17,657 nt of DNA, from contig DATNIT010000028.1 of NCBI GenBank assembly GCA_035604335.1, forward strand, positions 1 through 17,657, written 5' to 3'. Below the pieces are notes generated by a model. It was not told the origin of the DNA and made no database searches. It worked only from the letters and a program-made list of their open reading frames with translations. Below, piece after piece: positions 1-6,780 of this stretch. This stretch comes from DASZHJ01 sp035604335 (GTDB lineage: Bacteria > Pseudomonadota > Alphaproteobacteria > ATCC43930 > CGMCC-115725). Position 1 is the stretch's first letter. Each line of letters opens with the position of its first letter. Made by a program: the position numbers and the translations under genes.

Positions 1-699
1 GGGCGGCGCGGGGATCGGGGTGCCGTCTCTGGCGACCAAGCCCTGGAAGCCCACCGCCTGCCCCGTCGTGGCATTGATCCAGCTATTCCTGTCCGGATTC
101 CACTTCAGGCCTTGTCCGGTCGCAAGATCGGTCGCGCAATCCGGCTGGTTCAGATTCTGCTGCGCCTGGCCCGGCGGCGCCGGGATCAGCTTGGGAGCGG
201 GCGGCGGCGGCGTGACCATGCCGACTTGCGGCGGCGGCGTGGTTGCCGTCTGCGGTGGGCAGGGCTCCCTGGCGAAGTTTCGTCCGGTCTTGGGATCATA
301 AGCTCGTTTGGGATCGCCAGCGCCGGGCAACACGACGCGGAAGTGGTCTTCGGGATTTGGGCTTGGCGAGTCTGCATTACGAACAACTGGAAATGACAAC
401 AGCTTTTGTCCGGTCTTCGTATCTATCCAATCGCCGCAGGCATCCCGAGCAAAGTTTCGTCCGGTTACGGAGTCATAGGCTCGATTAGGATCGCTGGCGT
501 CGGGCAACAAAACACGAAAATGGTCTTCGGGATTTGCGCTCGGTGAATCTGGATTGCGAAGGACTGGAAATGATGGCTGTGCTTGGCCGGTTTTAGTGTC
601 TATCCAACGATCGGCAGCAGCGCGCTCAATTGGACTCAGGGCCAGGGCGAGACCGACGGCGACAAACGAGCCCCAACGGGCGGCGACTTGTGCCAGCAT
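1..699 (-). CDS. Secreted repeat-containing protein of unknown function (partial, C-terminus outside window)
   Basis: Reading the minus strand from the ATG at 697-699 gives 233 codons without a stop to the window edge, so the C-terminus is missing. Residues 1-29 look like a signal peptide (hydrophobic stretch around 12-22, AAA before D30). Residues 32-90 and 91-149 are two tandem copies of a 59-residue unit. Each starts WIDTKTGQ, has a central SPS-NPEDHFRV core, then RAYD and TGRNFAR, and ends near a Cys (C88, C147). A proline-rich stretch (about 148-178) follows, then a third Cys (C188) and a degenerate third start WINATTGQ (207-214). No family is recognised. The conserved amino-acid repeat, despite differing codons, is strong evidence that this frame is coding. 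An in-frame GTG at 724-726 is an alternative start; neither start has a clear Shine-Dalgarno. The repeat stretch is visibly less GC-rich than the flagellar genes, which may indicate acquired DNA. Possibly an extracellular or cell-surface protein; that is inference. Confidence 0.82.
   Translation of the reverse strand, partial: MLAQVAARWGSFVAVGLALALSPIERAAADRWIDTKTGQAQPSFPVLRNPDSPSANPEDHFRVLLPDASDPNRAYDSVTGRNFARDACGDWIDTKTGQKLLSFPVVRNADSPSPNPEDHFRVVLPGAGDPKRAYDPKTGRNFAREPCPPQTATTPPPQVGMVTPPPPAPKLIPAPPGQAQQNLNQPDCATDLATGQGLKWNPDRNSWINATTGQAVGFQGLVARDGTPIPAPP
253..606 (-). repeat. Two tandem 177-bp units inside the secreted-protein gene
   Basis: The units are 430-606 (first in protein order) and 253-429. 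They align without gaps over 59 codons. Shared stretches include the TGGTCTTCGGGATTTG core on the plus strand, and both units end in the same CTATCCA at their high-coordinate end. The two copies have diverged at many silent positions, so this is an older duplication kept in frame. Confidence 0.85.
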
Positions 700-1106
700 G
701 AGTGTGACATCCAGCGCGAAACCCACTCTCTTGCAGGGGTTAAATGTCCTCGGATCGATGGTGAGAGCGCCACTCTCGCGGAGTGCCTGAAGCAGATTCA
801 GGCCACGCTTGCCATGGGCGCGAGTCCTTCGGGATCGCGGTCCGGGTGACTTTGGGGCTGCGTCGGCTTGGCGCATCTGCTGACCCTCCTCAGCGAGAGC
901 GACCTTGGTTCGTAGCATGCGCCCGTTCGACCTCCTCGGCAACGCCGGCGGACGGTGCTATCCGACTGATCTTCCAGGTGCAGTGGCTCTGGTGGCCAAG
1001 CCAGGTCAGGGGCGCGTGGTCTCCGCCGGCATGCCGGGAAAGCGCACTCGGTGTTGATGGCGTCGGCATGGACGTGATTCAAGCTCCCAAACTGGAGCTT
1101 CAAATC
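700..1106. other. 407-base gap without a convincing gene
   Basis: This interval lies between the start of the left-edge secreted protein and the transposase fragment. It must hold the promoter of the minus-strand gene, but I see no convincing -35/-10 pair. It contains a short 46-codon ATG-to-TGA frame at 917-1057 that I do not recognise, a small GAGAG-N5-CTCTC inverted repeat near 773-787, and the perfect hairpin at 1081-1100. It may be partly the decayed flank of the insertion element. Confidence 0.5.
1081..1100. repeat. Perfect 7-bp inverted repeat just upstream of the transposase fragment
   Basis: AAGCTCC and GGAGCTT are exact reverse complements separated by six bases (CAAACT). The hairpin ends six bases before the transposase ATG at 1107. 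It could be near the element's left end or sequester the transposase start, but the true terminal inverted repeats of the element are not identified. Confidence 0.55.
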
Positions 1107-1475
1107 ATGCGTTACGAACTCACCGACTGCGAATGGCGTGTCATCAAGCCGATGCTCCCGAACAAGTCACGCGGCGTTCCCCGTGTGGACGACCGGCGCG
1201 TCCTCAACGGCATCTTTTCAGTCTTGCGATCAGGTGCGCCGTGGCGCGATCTGCCGGAGAGCTACGGACCCCATACGACTTGCTAAAATCGCTTCGTGCG
1301 CCGGCGCAAAGCGGGTGTTTGGGATCGGCTGATGGAGGCGGCCACCGCCGCCAACGACGGCGATGTGCAGATGATCGACAGCTCGTCCGTGCGGGTGCAT
1401 CAGCATGCCGAACGGCGCGCATTGAACTTGCTAATCGGGCCGGGGCGGCCCTTAAATCCGGGCATGTACCGATAA
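1107..1475 (+). pseudogene. IS5-type (DDE) transposase remnant: nonsense mutation and 3' truncation
   Basis: From the ATG at 1107 the frame reads a typical IS5-family N-terminus: MRYELTDCEWRVIKPMLP, then GAPWRDLPESYGPHTTC. It then meets TAA at 1284-1286 where family members usually have a Tyr codon before NRFVRW, so a single base change could explain the stop. The same frame continues with NRFVRRRKAGVWDRL and QMIDSSSVRVHQHA, including the first catalytic Asp of the DDE triad (codon 1377-1379). Homology appears to stop near 1409. The remaining 22 codons to the TAA at 1473 do not look like transposase, and the regions with the second Asp and the Glu are absent. About 100 residues remain of a protein normally about 250 or more, so it cannot be active. 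Family assignment is from motif recognition; the exact IS name is not known. Confidence 0.85.
1428..1457 (+). promoter_or_regulatory. Possible sigma70-like promoter for the VOC/SnoaL operon
   Basis: TTGCTA (1428-1433) and TTAAAT (1452-1457) are separated by 18 bases. Each matches four of six bases of the sigma70 consensus, and the -10-like box ends 35 bases before the ATG at 1493. A GGGCC-N5-GGCCC palindrome (1437-1451) lies between the boxes and could be an operator. It sits at the junction with the transposase remnant. This is a weak, pattern-only call. Confidence 0.25.
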
Positions 1476-1492
1476 CCATAGAGGAGGATGAC

Positions 1493-2092
1493 ATGACGGC
1501 TCGTGGTTCCAGCAAGCCGGCGACTGCCGGGGAGATCCCGACACCCGTCGGCGTCAATCACATCGTCCTCAATGTCCGGGACATCGAGGAATCGCACCGC
1601 TTCTGGACCGAGGTCGTGGGCTTGAAGCAGGTCGGGACCTTGCGGCCGCCGCCTCACATGGGCCCGATCCCGCCGATGCGCTTCTACAGCGGCGACCACG
1701 GCGGCAAGATGGCGCATCACGACGTGGCGCTGGTCGAGAACCCGAACCTGCCGAAGCCGCCCGCGAACTGGGAGCTGTTCGGGGCGCCGCAGGCGATCAA
1801 CCACATCGCGATCGGCATGCCGAGCCGCGAGGCCTGGCTCAAGAAGCTCGCCGACTTGCAGGCGCGGGGCGTGAAGTTCCACCTGCGCATCAATCACGGC
1901 GTCACGCACAGCGTCTACATCAGCGATCCCAACGGCTATGGCGTCGAGCTGCTCTACGAGCTGCCGCGGGAGATGTGGGAAGGCGATATCGACGCGGGCT
2001 TGAACCATCTCGAGCTCTTGCCGACCGAGGGCGAGGCCGCGCTCAAGGACGACCTCGAGAACGCGCCGCGCTTCGGGACTTCTCGCCGATGA
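1493..2092 (+). CDS. VOC-superfamily protein (glyoxalase / extradiol dioxygenase fold)
   Basis: This 199-residue protein has two beta-alpha-beta-beta-beta modules of the vicinal oxygen chelate fold. Module one starts at GVNHIVLNVRDIEESHRFW (about 20-38) and module two at INHIAIGM (102-109). It ends at YISDPNGYGVELLYE (142-156). H23, H104 and E152 occupy the positions expected for the metal-binding triad of VOC enzymes, so it is probably a metal-dependent dioxygenase, lyase or similar enzyme acting in the cytoplasm. The substrate cannot be told. The start is fixed by GAGGAGG at 1481-1487, five bases before ATG 1493. The open frame extends upstream to 1133 through the transposase remnant, but that extension is spurious. 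The SnoaL-like gene begins 17 bases after the stop, so the two are probably co-transcribed. The family's ring-cleaving members suggest catechol-like chemistry as one possibility only. Confidence 0.9.
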   Translation: MTARGSSKPATAGEIPTPVGVNHIVLNVRDIEESHRFWTEVVGLKQVGTLRPPPHMGPIPPMRFYSGDHGGKMAHHDVALVENPNLPKPPANWELFGAPQAINHIAIGMPSREAWLKKLADLQARGVKFHLRINHGVTHSVYISDPNGYGVELLYELPREMWEGDIDAGLNHLELLPTEGEAALKDDLENAPRFGTSRR

Positions 2093-2109
2093 CATGGAGG
2101 AGCAAGGAC

Positions 2110-2622
2110 ATGGACAAGCCCACTGCAACGATTGCCGCTCTGATCCTCGCCGTGGCCCTCGGCGTGTCGCCCACAGGTGTCCGGGCGGCGTCCGGCGATG
2201 AAGCCAGTATCAGGGCGCTCGAGAGTCGCTTCGTCGCCGCTGTCAATGCCAAGGATGTCAATGCGATCATGAAGGTCTACGTGCCTGACGAAAGCCTTGT
2301 CGTGTTCGATCTGGTCCCGCCCCGTCAATATGTCGGTGCGAAGGCCTATGCCAAGGACTGGATGGATTTCCTCGGCGTGTTCAAGGGGCCACTGAAGTTC
2401 GAAATCAGTGACCTGAGCGTCACGGCTAATGGAACGATGGCTTTCGGGCACAGCATTCAGCATGTGGCCGGCACCGACGCTAAAGGCCAGCCGGTTGATC
2501 TCACGGTTCGGGTCACGGACGTTTACCGCAAGATCAAGCGCCAGTGGTTGATCGTCCATGAACATGTCTCGGTGCCCGTCGATCTCGACACCGGTAAACC
2601 AGACCTGTCGTCCAAGCCCTAA
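2110..2622 (+). CDS. Exported SnoaL/NTF2-like (DUF4440-type) protein
   Basis: The 170-residue product has a signal peptide (residues 1-26, cleavage likely after VRA). It is followed by one NTF2/SnoaL-like domain: an N-terminal helix pair (SIRALESRFVAAVNAKDVNAIMKVY), a conserved Asp/Val-rich strand (VVFDLVPPRQYVG), and the closing beta strands ending WLIVHEHVSVPVD. Proteins of this fold act as isomerases, cyclases, or simple ligand-binding or secreted domains, so the reaction is unknown. The start at 2110 is preferred because GGAGGAG (2096-2102) lies seven bases before it. An in-frame ATG at 2089 overlaps the VOC stop (ATGA) and would add seven residues, spoiling the signal peptide only slightly. 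The pairing with the VOC gene suggests a shared, possibly small-molecule-related role, with this member in the periplasm. Confidence 0.85.
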   Translation: MDKPTATIAALILAVALGVSPTGVRAASGDEASIRALESRFVAAVNAKDVNAIMKVYVPDESLVVFDLVPPRQYVGAKAYAKDWMDFLGVFKGPLKFEISDLSVTANGTMAFGHSIQHVAGTDAKGQPVDLTVRVTDVYRKIKRQWLIVHEHVSVPVDLDTGKPDLSSKP

Positions 2623-2645
2623 ACGAACTCGCTCTGTCGAGGACG

Positions 2646-2691
2646 CGTCCCGCCTAACTGCGGCCGTTCCATTGCTCGGCCGCGGGGGACG
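2646..2691. terminator. Bidirectional hairpin between convergent genes
   Basis: GCGGCCG (2660-2666) and CGGCCGC (2677-2683) form a perfect 7-bp stem with a 10-base loop. An outer CGTCCC (2646-2651) pairs with GGGACG (2686-2691) across an asymmetric bulge. It lies between the stop of the SnoaL-like gene (2622) and the stop of the patatin gene (2701), exactly where a shared terminator is expected. No T-tract follows on either strand, so intrinsic termination is not proven. Confidence 0.5.
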
Positions 2692-2700
2692 AGGCGGCGC

Positions 2701-3864
2701 TCAGTCCTCGCGCGCGGGGGCGTCGTGGATCACGACGCCGATATCGGGCGGCACCGGCTCGAGCCAGGCGGGATCGGCGAGCCGCCGCGTGGCATCGCGG
2801 TAGCCGGCGGCGCGATGCTCGGCGAAGGTCGCGGAGGAGAACTCGTAGTCCTTGCACGAGAGCTCGTCCGCCTCGCTGCGATGGACGAGGCGGACGATGT
2901 GCATGGTGGTGGTGCAGCCGAGGTCGGCAAGGGCGCTCAGATGCAGGTTCTGCTGCGCTTCGGGCGTCAGAGCCTCCCAAAGCGCGAGCACCGCGCGGCG
3001 CAGATTGTGCGTGGCGCGGTGCGCCTCGAGGCTGCGTTCGGAGCGGCTCGCGTAGGTGATGTCCTTGCGTCGGGTCTCGACGTCCTCCATGACGCGCGGC
3101 AGCGGCCCTTCGGAGTCGAACAGGTCGATCATGAAGCAAAGCGTGCTCCGGCGCGGCAGTTGATCGATCACCACGTCGAGCGGCGTGTTCGAGACGAGGC
3201 CGCCGTCCCAGTACCACTCGCCGTCGATCTCCACCGGCGGAAAGGCCGGCGGCAGCGCGCCGCTCGCCATGATGTGCTCGAGGCCGAGCTTGCGGCGAGC
3301 CGTGTCGAAATAGACCTGCTGTCCCGTGCGGACGTTGACCGCGCCGAGGCTGAGGCGCACGGAGCCGCCGTTGACGCGGTCGAGATCGATCAGGCTCTCG
3401 AGCGTCCGGCGGAGCGCCGCCGTGTCGTAGAAGCTGATGGCGGGCGTCGTGCCGGGCGACGCGAGCCAGGGGCTCACGGGGCGCGGCTCGAAGAAGCCGG
3501 GCTGGCCCAACGCCGTGGTCTGCCAGGCGCTCCAGGTATTGAAGAGCCGGCGCGGCAGGCCGGAGGACGGCGGCGCGAAGGGCAGCGGACGGCAGATCGC
3601 CCGCCAGAACTCCTCGAGCCGCTCCAGCCGGCGCTCGCGTGGATTGCCGGCCATGATCGCCGCGTTGATGGCGCCGATCGACGTGCCCGCGAACCACTCG
3701 GGCTCGTAGCCGGCCTCGTCGAGGGCCTGATAGGCGCCGACCTGATAGGCGCCCAAGGCCCCGCCGCCCTGCAGCACCAGCGCGACTTTGCCGGGGAGCG
3801 TTGCCTTGTCGACGAGCGCGCGGCGCGAAGGGCGCGCGCCGGAGTGACCGAGTTTGTCGTTCAT
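2701..3864 (-). CDS. Patatin-like phospholipase
   Basis: The 387-residue protein has all hallmarks of a bacterial patatin. The oxyanion-hole glycine run GGGALGAYQVGAYQAL is at 33-48, the nucleophile elbow GTSIG at 60-64 (Ser62), and the catalytic DGG at 220-222 (Asp220). The family's conserved ASGALPPAFPPV segment is at 200-211. The C-terminal 130 residues resemble the DUF3734 extension found on many such proteins. It should hydrolyse acyl esters of lipids with a Ser-Asp dyad; substrate and location are unknown. There is no signal peptide. The preceding stretch holds the hairpin at 3917-3943 and the larger repeats. The gene is on the same strand as cckA, 314 bases downstream of it, and is probably a separate unit. 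The long plus-strand frame opposite it (2725-3927) is a GC-rich shadow. Confidence 0.93.
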   Translation of the reverse strand: MNDKLGHSGARPSRRALVDKATLPGKVALVLQGGGALGAYQVGAYQALDEAGYEPEWFAGTSIGAINAAIMAGNPRERRLERLEEFWRAICRPLPFAPPSSGLPRRLFNTWSAWQTTALGQPGFFEPRPVSPWLASPGTTPAISFYDTAALRRTLESLIDLDRVNGGSVRLSLGAVNVRTGQQVYFDTARRKLGLEHIMASGALPPAFPPVEIDGEWYWDGGLVSNTPLDVVIDQLPRRSTLCFMIDLFDSEGPLPRVMEDVETRRKDITYASRSERSLEAHRATHNLRRAVLALWEALTPEAQQNLHLSALADLGCTTTMHIVRLVHRSEADELSCKDYEFSSATFAEHRAAGYRDATRRLADPAWLEPVPPDIGVVIHDAPARED

Positions 3865-3916
3865 GCCGGCGAGTGTGCTCGCGGCATCGGGATTGGCAAG
3901 TCACAACGGTGGGACC

Positions 3917-3943
3917 GGCCTCGCTAATCCCGTCAGCGAGGCC
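3917..3943. repeat. Perfect 9-bp inverted repeat upstream of the patatin gene
   Basis: GGCCTCGCT (3917-3925) and AGCGAGGCC (3935-3943) are exact reverse complements with a 9-base loop, 52-79 bases upstream of the patatin start. It could be an operator, a 5' leader hairpin, the last terminator for cckA transcripts, or part of the composite intergenic repeat next to it. Confidence 0.65.
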
Positions 3944-3983
3944 CTCCCATCTTAAGGTGTGGCAATCGCGTCTGGACTCCGAT

Positions 3984-4105
3984 TCCCCCTCTCCCCTTGG
4001 GGAGAGGGTCGGGGTGAGGGGCCGCATACGGCGAGGTGCCAAGGTTGGTGCGGGCGTGAGCGGTGACCCCCCCTCACCTAACCTCTCCCCAAGGGGAGAG
4101 GGATT
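3984..4105. repeat. Inverted pair of CCTCTCCCC-palindromic intergenic elements
   Basis: Copy one (3984-4022) has arms CCCTCTCCCC and GGGGAGAGGG around TT at 3987-4008, followed by TCGGGGTGAGGGG. Copy two (4067-4105) is the same element in reverse orientation: CCCCTCACC, then arms CCTCTCCCC and GGGGAGAGG around AA at 4082-4101. The flanks also match: CAATCGCG near 3963 and TGCGATTGG near 4110 extend the large inverted repeat. About 45 bases separate the copies. The pair could form either two small hairpins or one long stem, and would be a plausible transcription end for cckA. Confidence 0.8.
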
Positions 4106-4178
4106 CCGATGCGATTGGTCTGCCTCCAGGGGGGAGGGGCTCGCGAGTTTCGGATCGCACGCCGGAGCGCTGCGTCTC

Positions 4179-6722
4179 TTAGGTCGCCGCCGGCTCCGAG
4201 ACGATCACCTCTTTCACCTTGCCGGCGAGCTGCTTCAGGCTGAAGGGCTTGGGCAGGAAGTGGATGTCGCTGTCGGTGTCGAGGCGCTTGCGGAAGGCGT
4301 CCTCGGTGTAGCCGGAGATGAAGATCACCTTCATGTCCGGATGGATCTCGCGCACGCGCTTGACCAAGGCCGGCCCGTCCATCCTCGGCATCACCACGTC
4401 GGTGATCAGGAGATCGATGGGCTCCTTGCCGGAGGTGATGATCTCGAGCGCCGCCTCGCCGCTCTTCGCCTCGATCACGCGATAGCCCTTGTTGCGGAGC
4501 GCCCGCGCGCTGAACAGCCGAACCGGATCCTCGTCCTCCACCAGGAGCAGCGTGCCGGCGCCGGTCAGGTCGCGGCCCTGCGGCGCCTCGCCGGGCTCGA
4601 CCCGCTGCGAGGCCGCCGCATCGACCCCGGCGAGGCGCGGCAGATAGATGCCGAAGGTGGCGCCCTGGCCGGGCTCGCTTTCCACCAGCACGAAGCCGCC
4701 GGTCTGGCGCACGATGCCGTAGACCGTGGAGAGGCCGAGGCCGGTGCCGGAGCCCACCTCCTTGGTGGAGAAGAACGGCTCGAAGATGCGCTCCAGATTC
4801 TCCTTGGGAATGCCGACGCCGGTGTCGACCACCTCGATCAGCACGTAGTCGCCGGGCGGCATCACCTCGTGGCCGCGCCGCACGGAAGCGGTCGTGGTGA
4901 CGTTGCTGGTGCGGATGGTGAGCGTGCCGCCCGAAGCCATGGCGTCGCGCGCGTTGACGGCGAGGTTGATGATGACCTGCTCGAGCTGGCCCTGGTCGAC
5001 CTTGACCAGGCCGAGGTCGCGCCCGTGCACGACCTTGAGCTCGATGTTCTCGCCGATCAGCCGCCGCAGCAGGTGCGAAAGCTCTGCCAGCACGTCGGTG
5101 ATGCTGAGCACGCGAGGTTGCAGGGTCTGCTGGCGCGAGAACGCCAGCAGCTGGCGCACCAGGTTCGCCGCGCGGTTGGCGTTCTGCTTGATCTGCATGA
5201 TGTCGGCGAAGGAGGGATCGCCCGGACGGAAGCGCAGCAGCAGCAGGTCGCAGAACCCGATCATCGCGGTGAGCAGGTTGTTGAAGTCGTGCGCCACGCC
5301 GCCCGCGAGCTGGCCCACGGCCTGCATCTTCTGCGACTGCGCGAACTGCGTCTCCAGGCTCTTCTGCTCGGTGGTGTCGATGAAGTGCAGGATGAGCCCG
5401 CCCTTCTCCTGGTCCGGCGCGTCGAGCCGGCTCACGAAGACGGTGGCGGAGCGCTCGCGCGGGCTCTTGAGCCGGACCTCGATGGGTACGGTCGCGGATT
5501 GCGGATTGGCCGCGGCCTCCGCGAGCCGGCGCGCCACCGGCCGCGCCTCGCTCTCCGGCAGGAAATCCACCAGCAGCCGCCCGATCAGATCCGCGGGCGG
5601 CAGGCCGAACAGGCGGCCCAGCGCGCGGTTCGCCTCGTCGAAGCGGCCGTCGCGGTCCAGCAGGGCCACGCCCACCGGCGCGTCCGCGAAGAAGCGCTGG
5701 AAGCGCTGGCGGGATTGGCGGAGCGCCTCCTCCCACTCCCGCTCGGGCGTCAGGTCCCGCACCACCGAGCGCGTGCGCAGGCCCTCGCCGGTCTGCACCA
5801 CGGTCTGCGTGATCGAGACATGGACGATGCGGTTGCGGCCCCTGAGCGCGACCTCGCCGCGCTGCAATGCGCCGGCATCGGCCGCGAAGGGCGTGTGCGG
5901 CGGGCTCTCCAGGGGAACCTCGCCGGCGATGAAATCCTTGAGGCGCGCGCCTTCCTCGACCAGCGCGCCCGGCGACCGCCCGAGCCAGTCGGCGAGCGCC
6001 TGGTTCACGAACAGGAACCGGCCCTCGCTGTCGACCGAATAGAAACCGACCGGCGCGTTGTCGAGGAAGTCCGCGAGCTTCATCTGCTCGTCGCGGATCA
6101 CGTGCTCCATCTCGTGGCGGGCCGTGACGTCCTCGAAGCTCCAGAGGCTGAAGCCCGGCCGGCCCGGCAGCGGATGGACCGCCAGGTTGAACCAGGCCGT
6201 GCCGCCGGCGGCGCCGCGGAGCGCGATCCGGCCGTGGGCGCGACCATGTCCCAAGGCCTCGTCGCGCAACCGCGAGAACTCCTCCGCGGCCTCGCCCTCG
6301 CCGGCGATGCGGCTCTGGATCGCCGGCAGCGGCGCCGTCTCGCCGTCGGGAAACAGCGAGCGGAACGCGGCATTGGCGTAGGCCACGGACTCCCGCGGCC
6401 CCAGGATCAGGTGCGCGTTGGGCGAGGCCTCCAGCGCATGGGCGAGCACGTCGACCCGGCGCGCCAAGACTTCGTGCACGCGATTCGCCACCACGCTCGC
6501 CACACCCGCGAGCAGCGCCATGCCCGCCAGCAGCATGGAGGCCGGCCAGAAGATCGTGCCTTGGGAGATGCCGCTGAGCGTCGCCAATCCCACGATCAGC
6601 GCCGCCGCGGAGAGCACCGCCGTCAGCAGGCCGAGCCGGTTGATCCAGCGCCGCAGCGTCGCCTCGCCGCGGGCCCGCGGGGTTTGCGCATTGACGGTGA
6701 ATACGGGGCTCGAGAGCGCCAT
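4179..6722 (-). CDS. cckA: CckA-type hybrid sensor histidine kinase
   Basis: The 847-residue protein has two N-terminal membrane segments (about 29-50 and 54-78) and three PAS-like domains (about 84-200, 212-328, 340-452). A HisKA domain carries GGVAHDFNN with the phospho-accepting His478. The HATPase has NARDAM (590-595), DTGVGIP (633-639) and GTGLGLS (659-665). A C-terminal receiver has Asp775 in LLITDVVMPRMDG and Lys825. This architecture, and its position behind flhB, match CckA, the membrane kinase/phosphatase that feeds phosphate through ChpT to CtrA (and CpdR) to control cell cycle and motility in Alphaproteobacteria. It is longer than the Caulobacter protein, with an extra PAS-like region. 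The start is the ATG at 6722 with GGAG four bases upstream; the open frame reaches back into flhB, but that part is a shadow. The gap to flhB is 58 bases, so it may be read through from the flagellar operon. Confidence 0.92.
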   Translation of the reverse strand: MALSSPVFTVNAQTPRARGEATLRRWINRLGLLTAVLSAAALIVGLATLSGISQGTIFWPASMLLAGMALLAGVASVVANRVHEVLARRVDVLAHALEASPNAHLILGPRESVAYANAAFRSLFPDGETAPLPAIQSRIAGEGEAAEEFSRLRDEALGHGRAHGRIALRGAAGGTAWFNLAVHPLPGRPGFSLWSFEDVTARHEMEHVIRDEQMKLADFLDNAPVGFYSVDSEGRFLFVNQALADWLGRSPGALVEEGARLKDFIAGEVPLESPPHTPFAADAGALQRGEVALRGRNRIVHVSITQTVVQTGEGLRTRSVVRDLTPEREWEEALRQSRQRFQRFFADAPVGVALLDRDGRFDEANRALGRLFGLPPADLIGRLLVDFLPESEARPVARRLAEAAANPQSATVPIEVRLKSPRERSATVFVSRLDAPDQEKGGLILHFIDTTEQKSLETQFAQSQKMQAVGQLAGGVAHDFNNLLTAMIGFCDLLLLRFRPGDPSFADIMQIKQNANRAANLVRQLLAFSRQQTLQPRVLSITDVLAELSHLLRRLIGENIELKVVHGRDLGLVKVDQGQLEQVIINLAVNARDAMASGGTLTIRTSNVTTTASVRRGHEVMPPGDYVLIEVVDTGVGIPKENLERIFEPFFSTKEVGSGTGLGLSTVYGIVRQTGGFVLVESEPGQGATFGIYLPRLAGVDAAASQRVEPGEAPQGRDLTGAGTLLLVEDEDPVRLFSARALRNKGYRVIEAKSGEAALEIITSGKEPIDLLITDVVMPRMDGPALVKRVREIHPDMKVIFISGYTEDAFRKRLDTDSDIHFLPKPFSLKQLAGKVKEVIVSEPAAT

Positions 6723-6780
6723 GGGGCTCCGGTCGTCCGATGATCTGGCGCTACGGCCTGGTACGTAGTCTAGCACAGCT

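Larger units (their letters stand above)
3865..4178. other. Repeat-rich 314-base gap between cckA and the patatin gene
   Basis: This gap holds no gene. It contains a 9-bp hairpin (3917-3943) and two inverted copies of a palindromic element (3984-4022 and 4067-4105). These probably carry the transcription end of cckA and the promoter or leader of the patatin gene. The palindromes are of a kind dispersed in many proteobacterial genomes and produce spurious LTPTLSPRGEG-like peptides when translated. Confidence 0.7.

Noticed and set aside
917..1057. 46-codon plus-strand frame (MRPFDLLGNAGG...)
   Set aside because: No ribosome site, no recognised family and short length in a GC-rich region; possibly a fossil but not supportable as a gene.
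1133..1492. N-terminal extension of the VOC protein through the transposase remnant
   Set aside because: The extension is a shifted frame of the transposase sequence. A strong Shine-Dalgarno fixes the start at 1493.
2725..3927. Plus-strand open frame of 400 codons opposite the patatin gene
   Set aside because: The patatin frame has GXSXG and DGG motifs; this antisense frame has none.
3984..4105. Possible CRISPR or coding peptide (LTPTLSPRGEG)
   Set aside because: There are only two copies in inverted orientation without spacers of uniform length. The peptide is a known artefact of translating this palindromic repeat.
3801..6743. Plus-strand open frame of 980 codons opposite cckA
   Set aside because: The minus strand encodes a complete CckA with all catalytic motifs. 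The antisense frame is rich in Arg, Ala, Gly and His, has no recognisable domain, and is explained by high GC at third positions.
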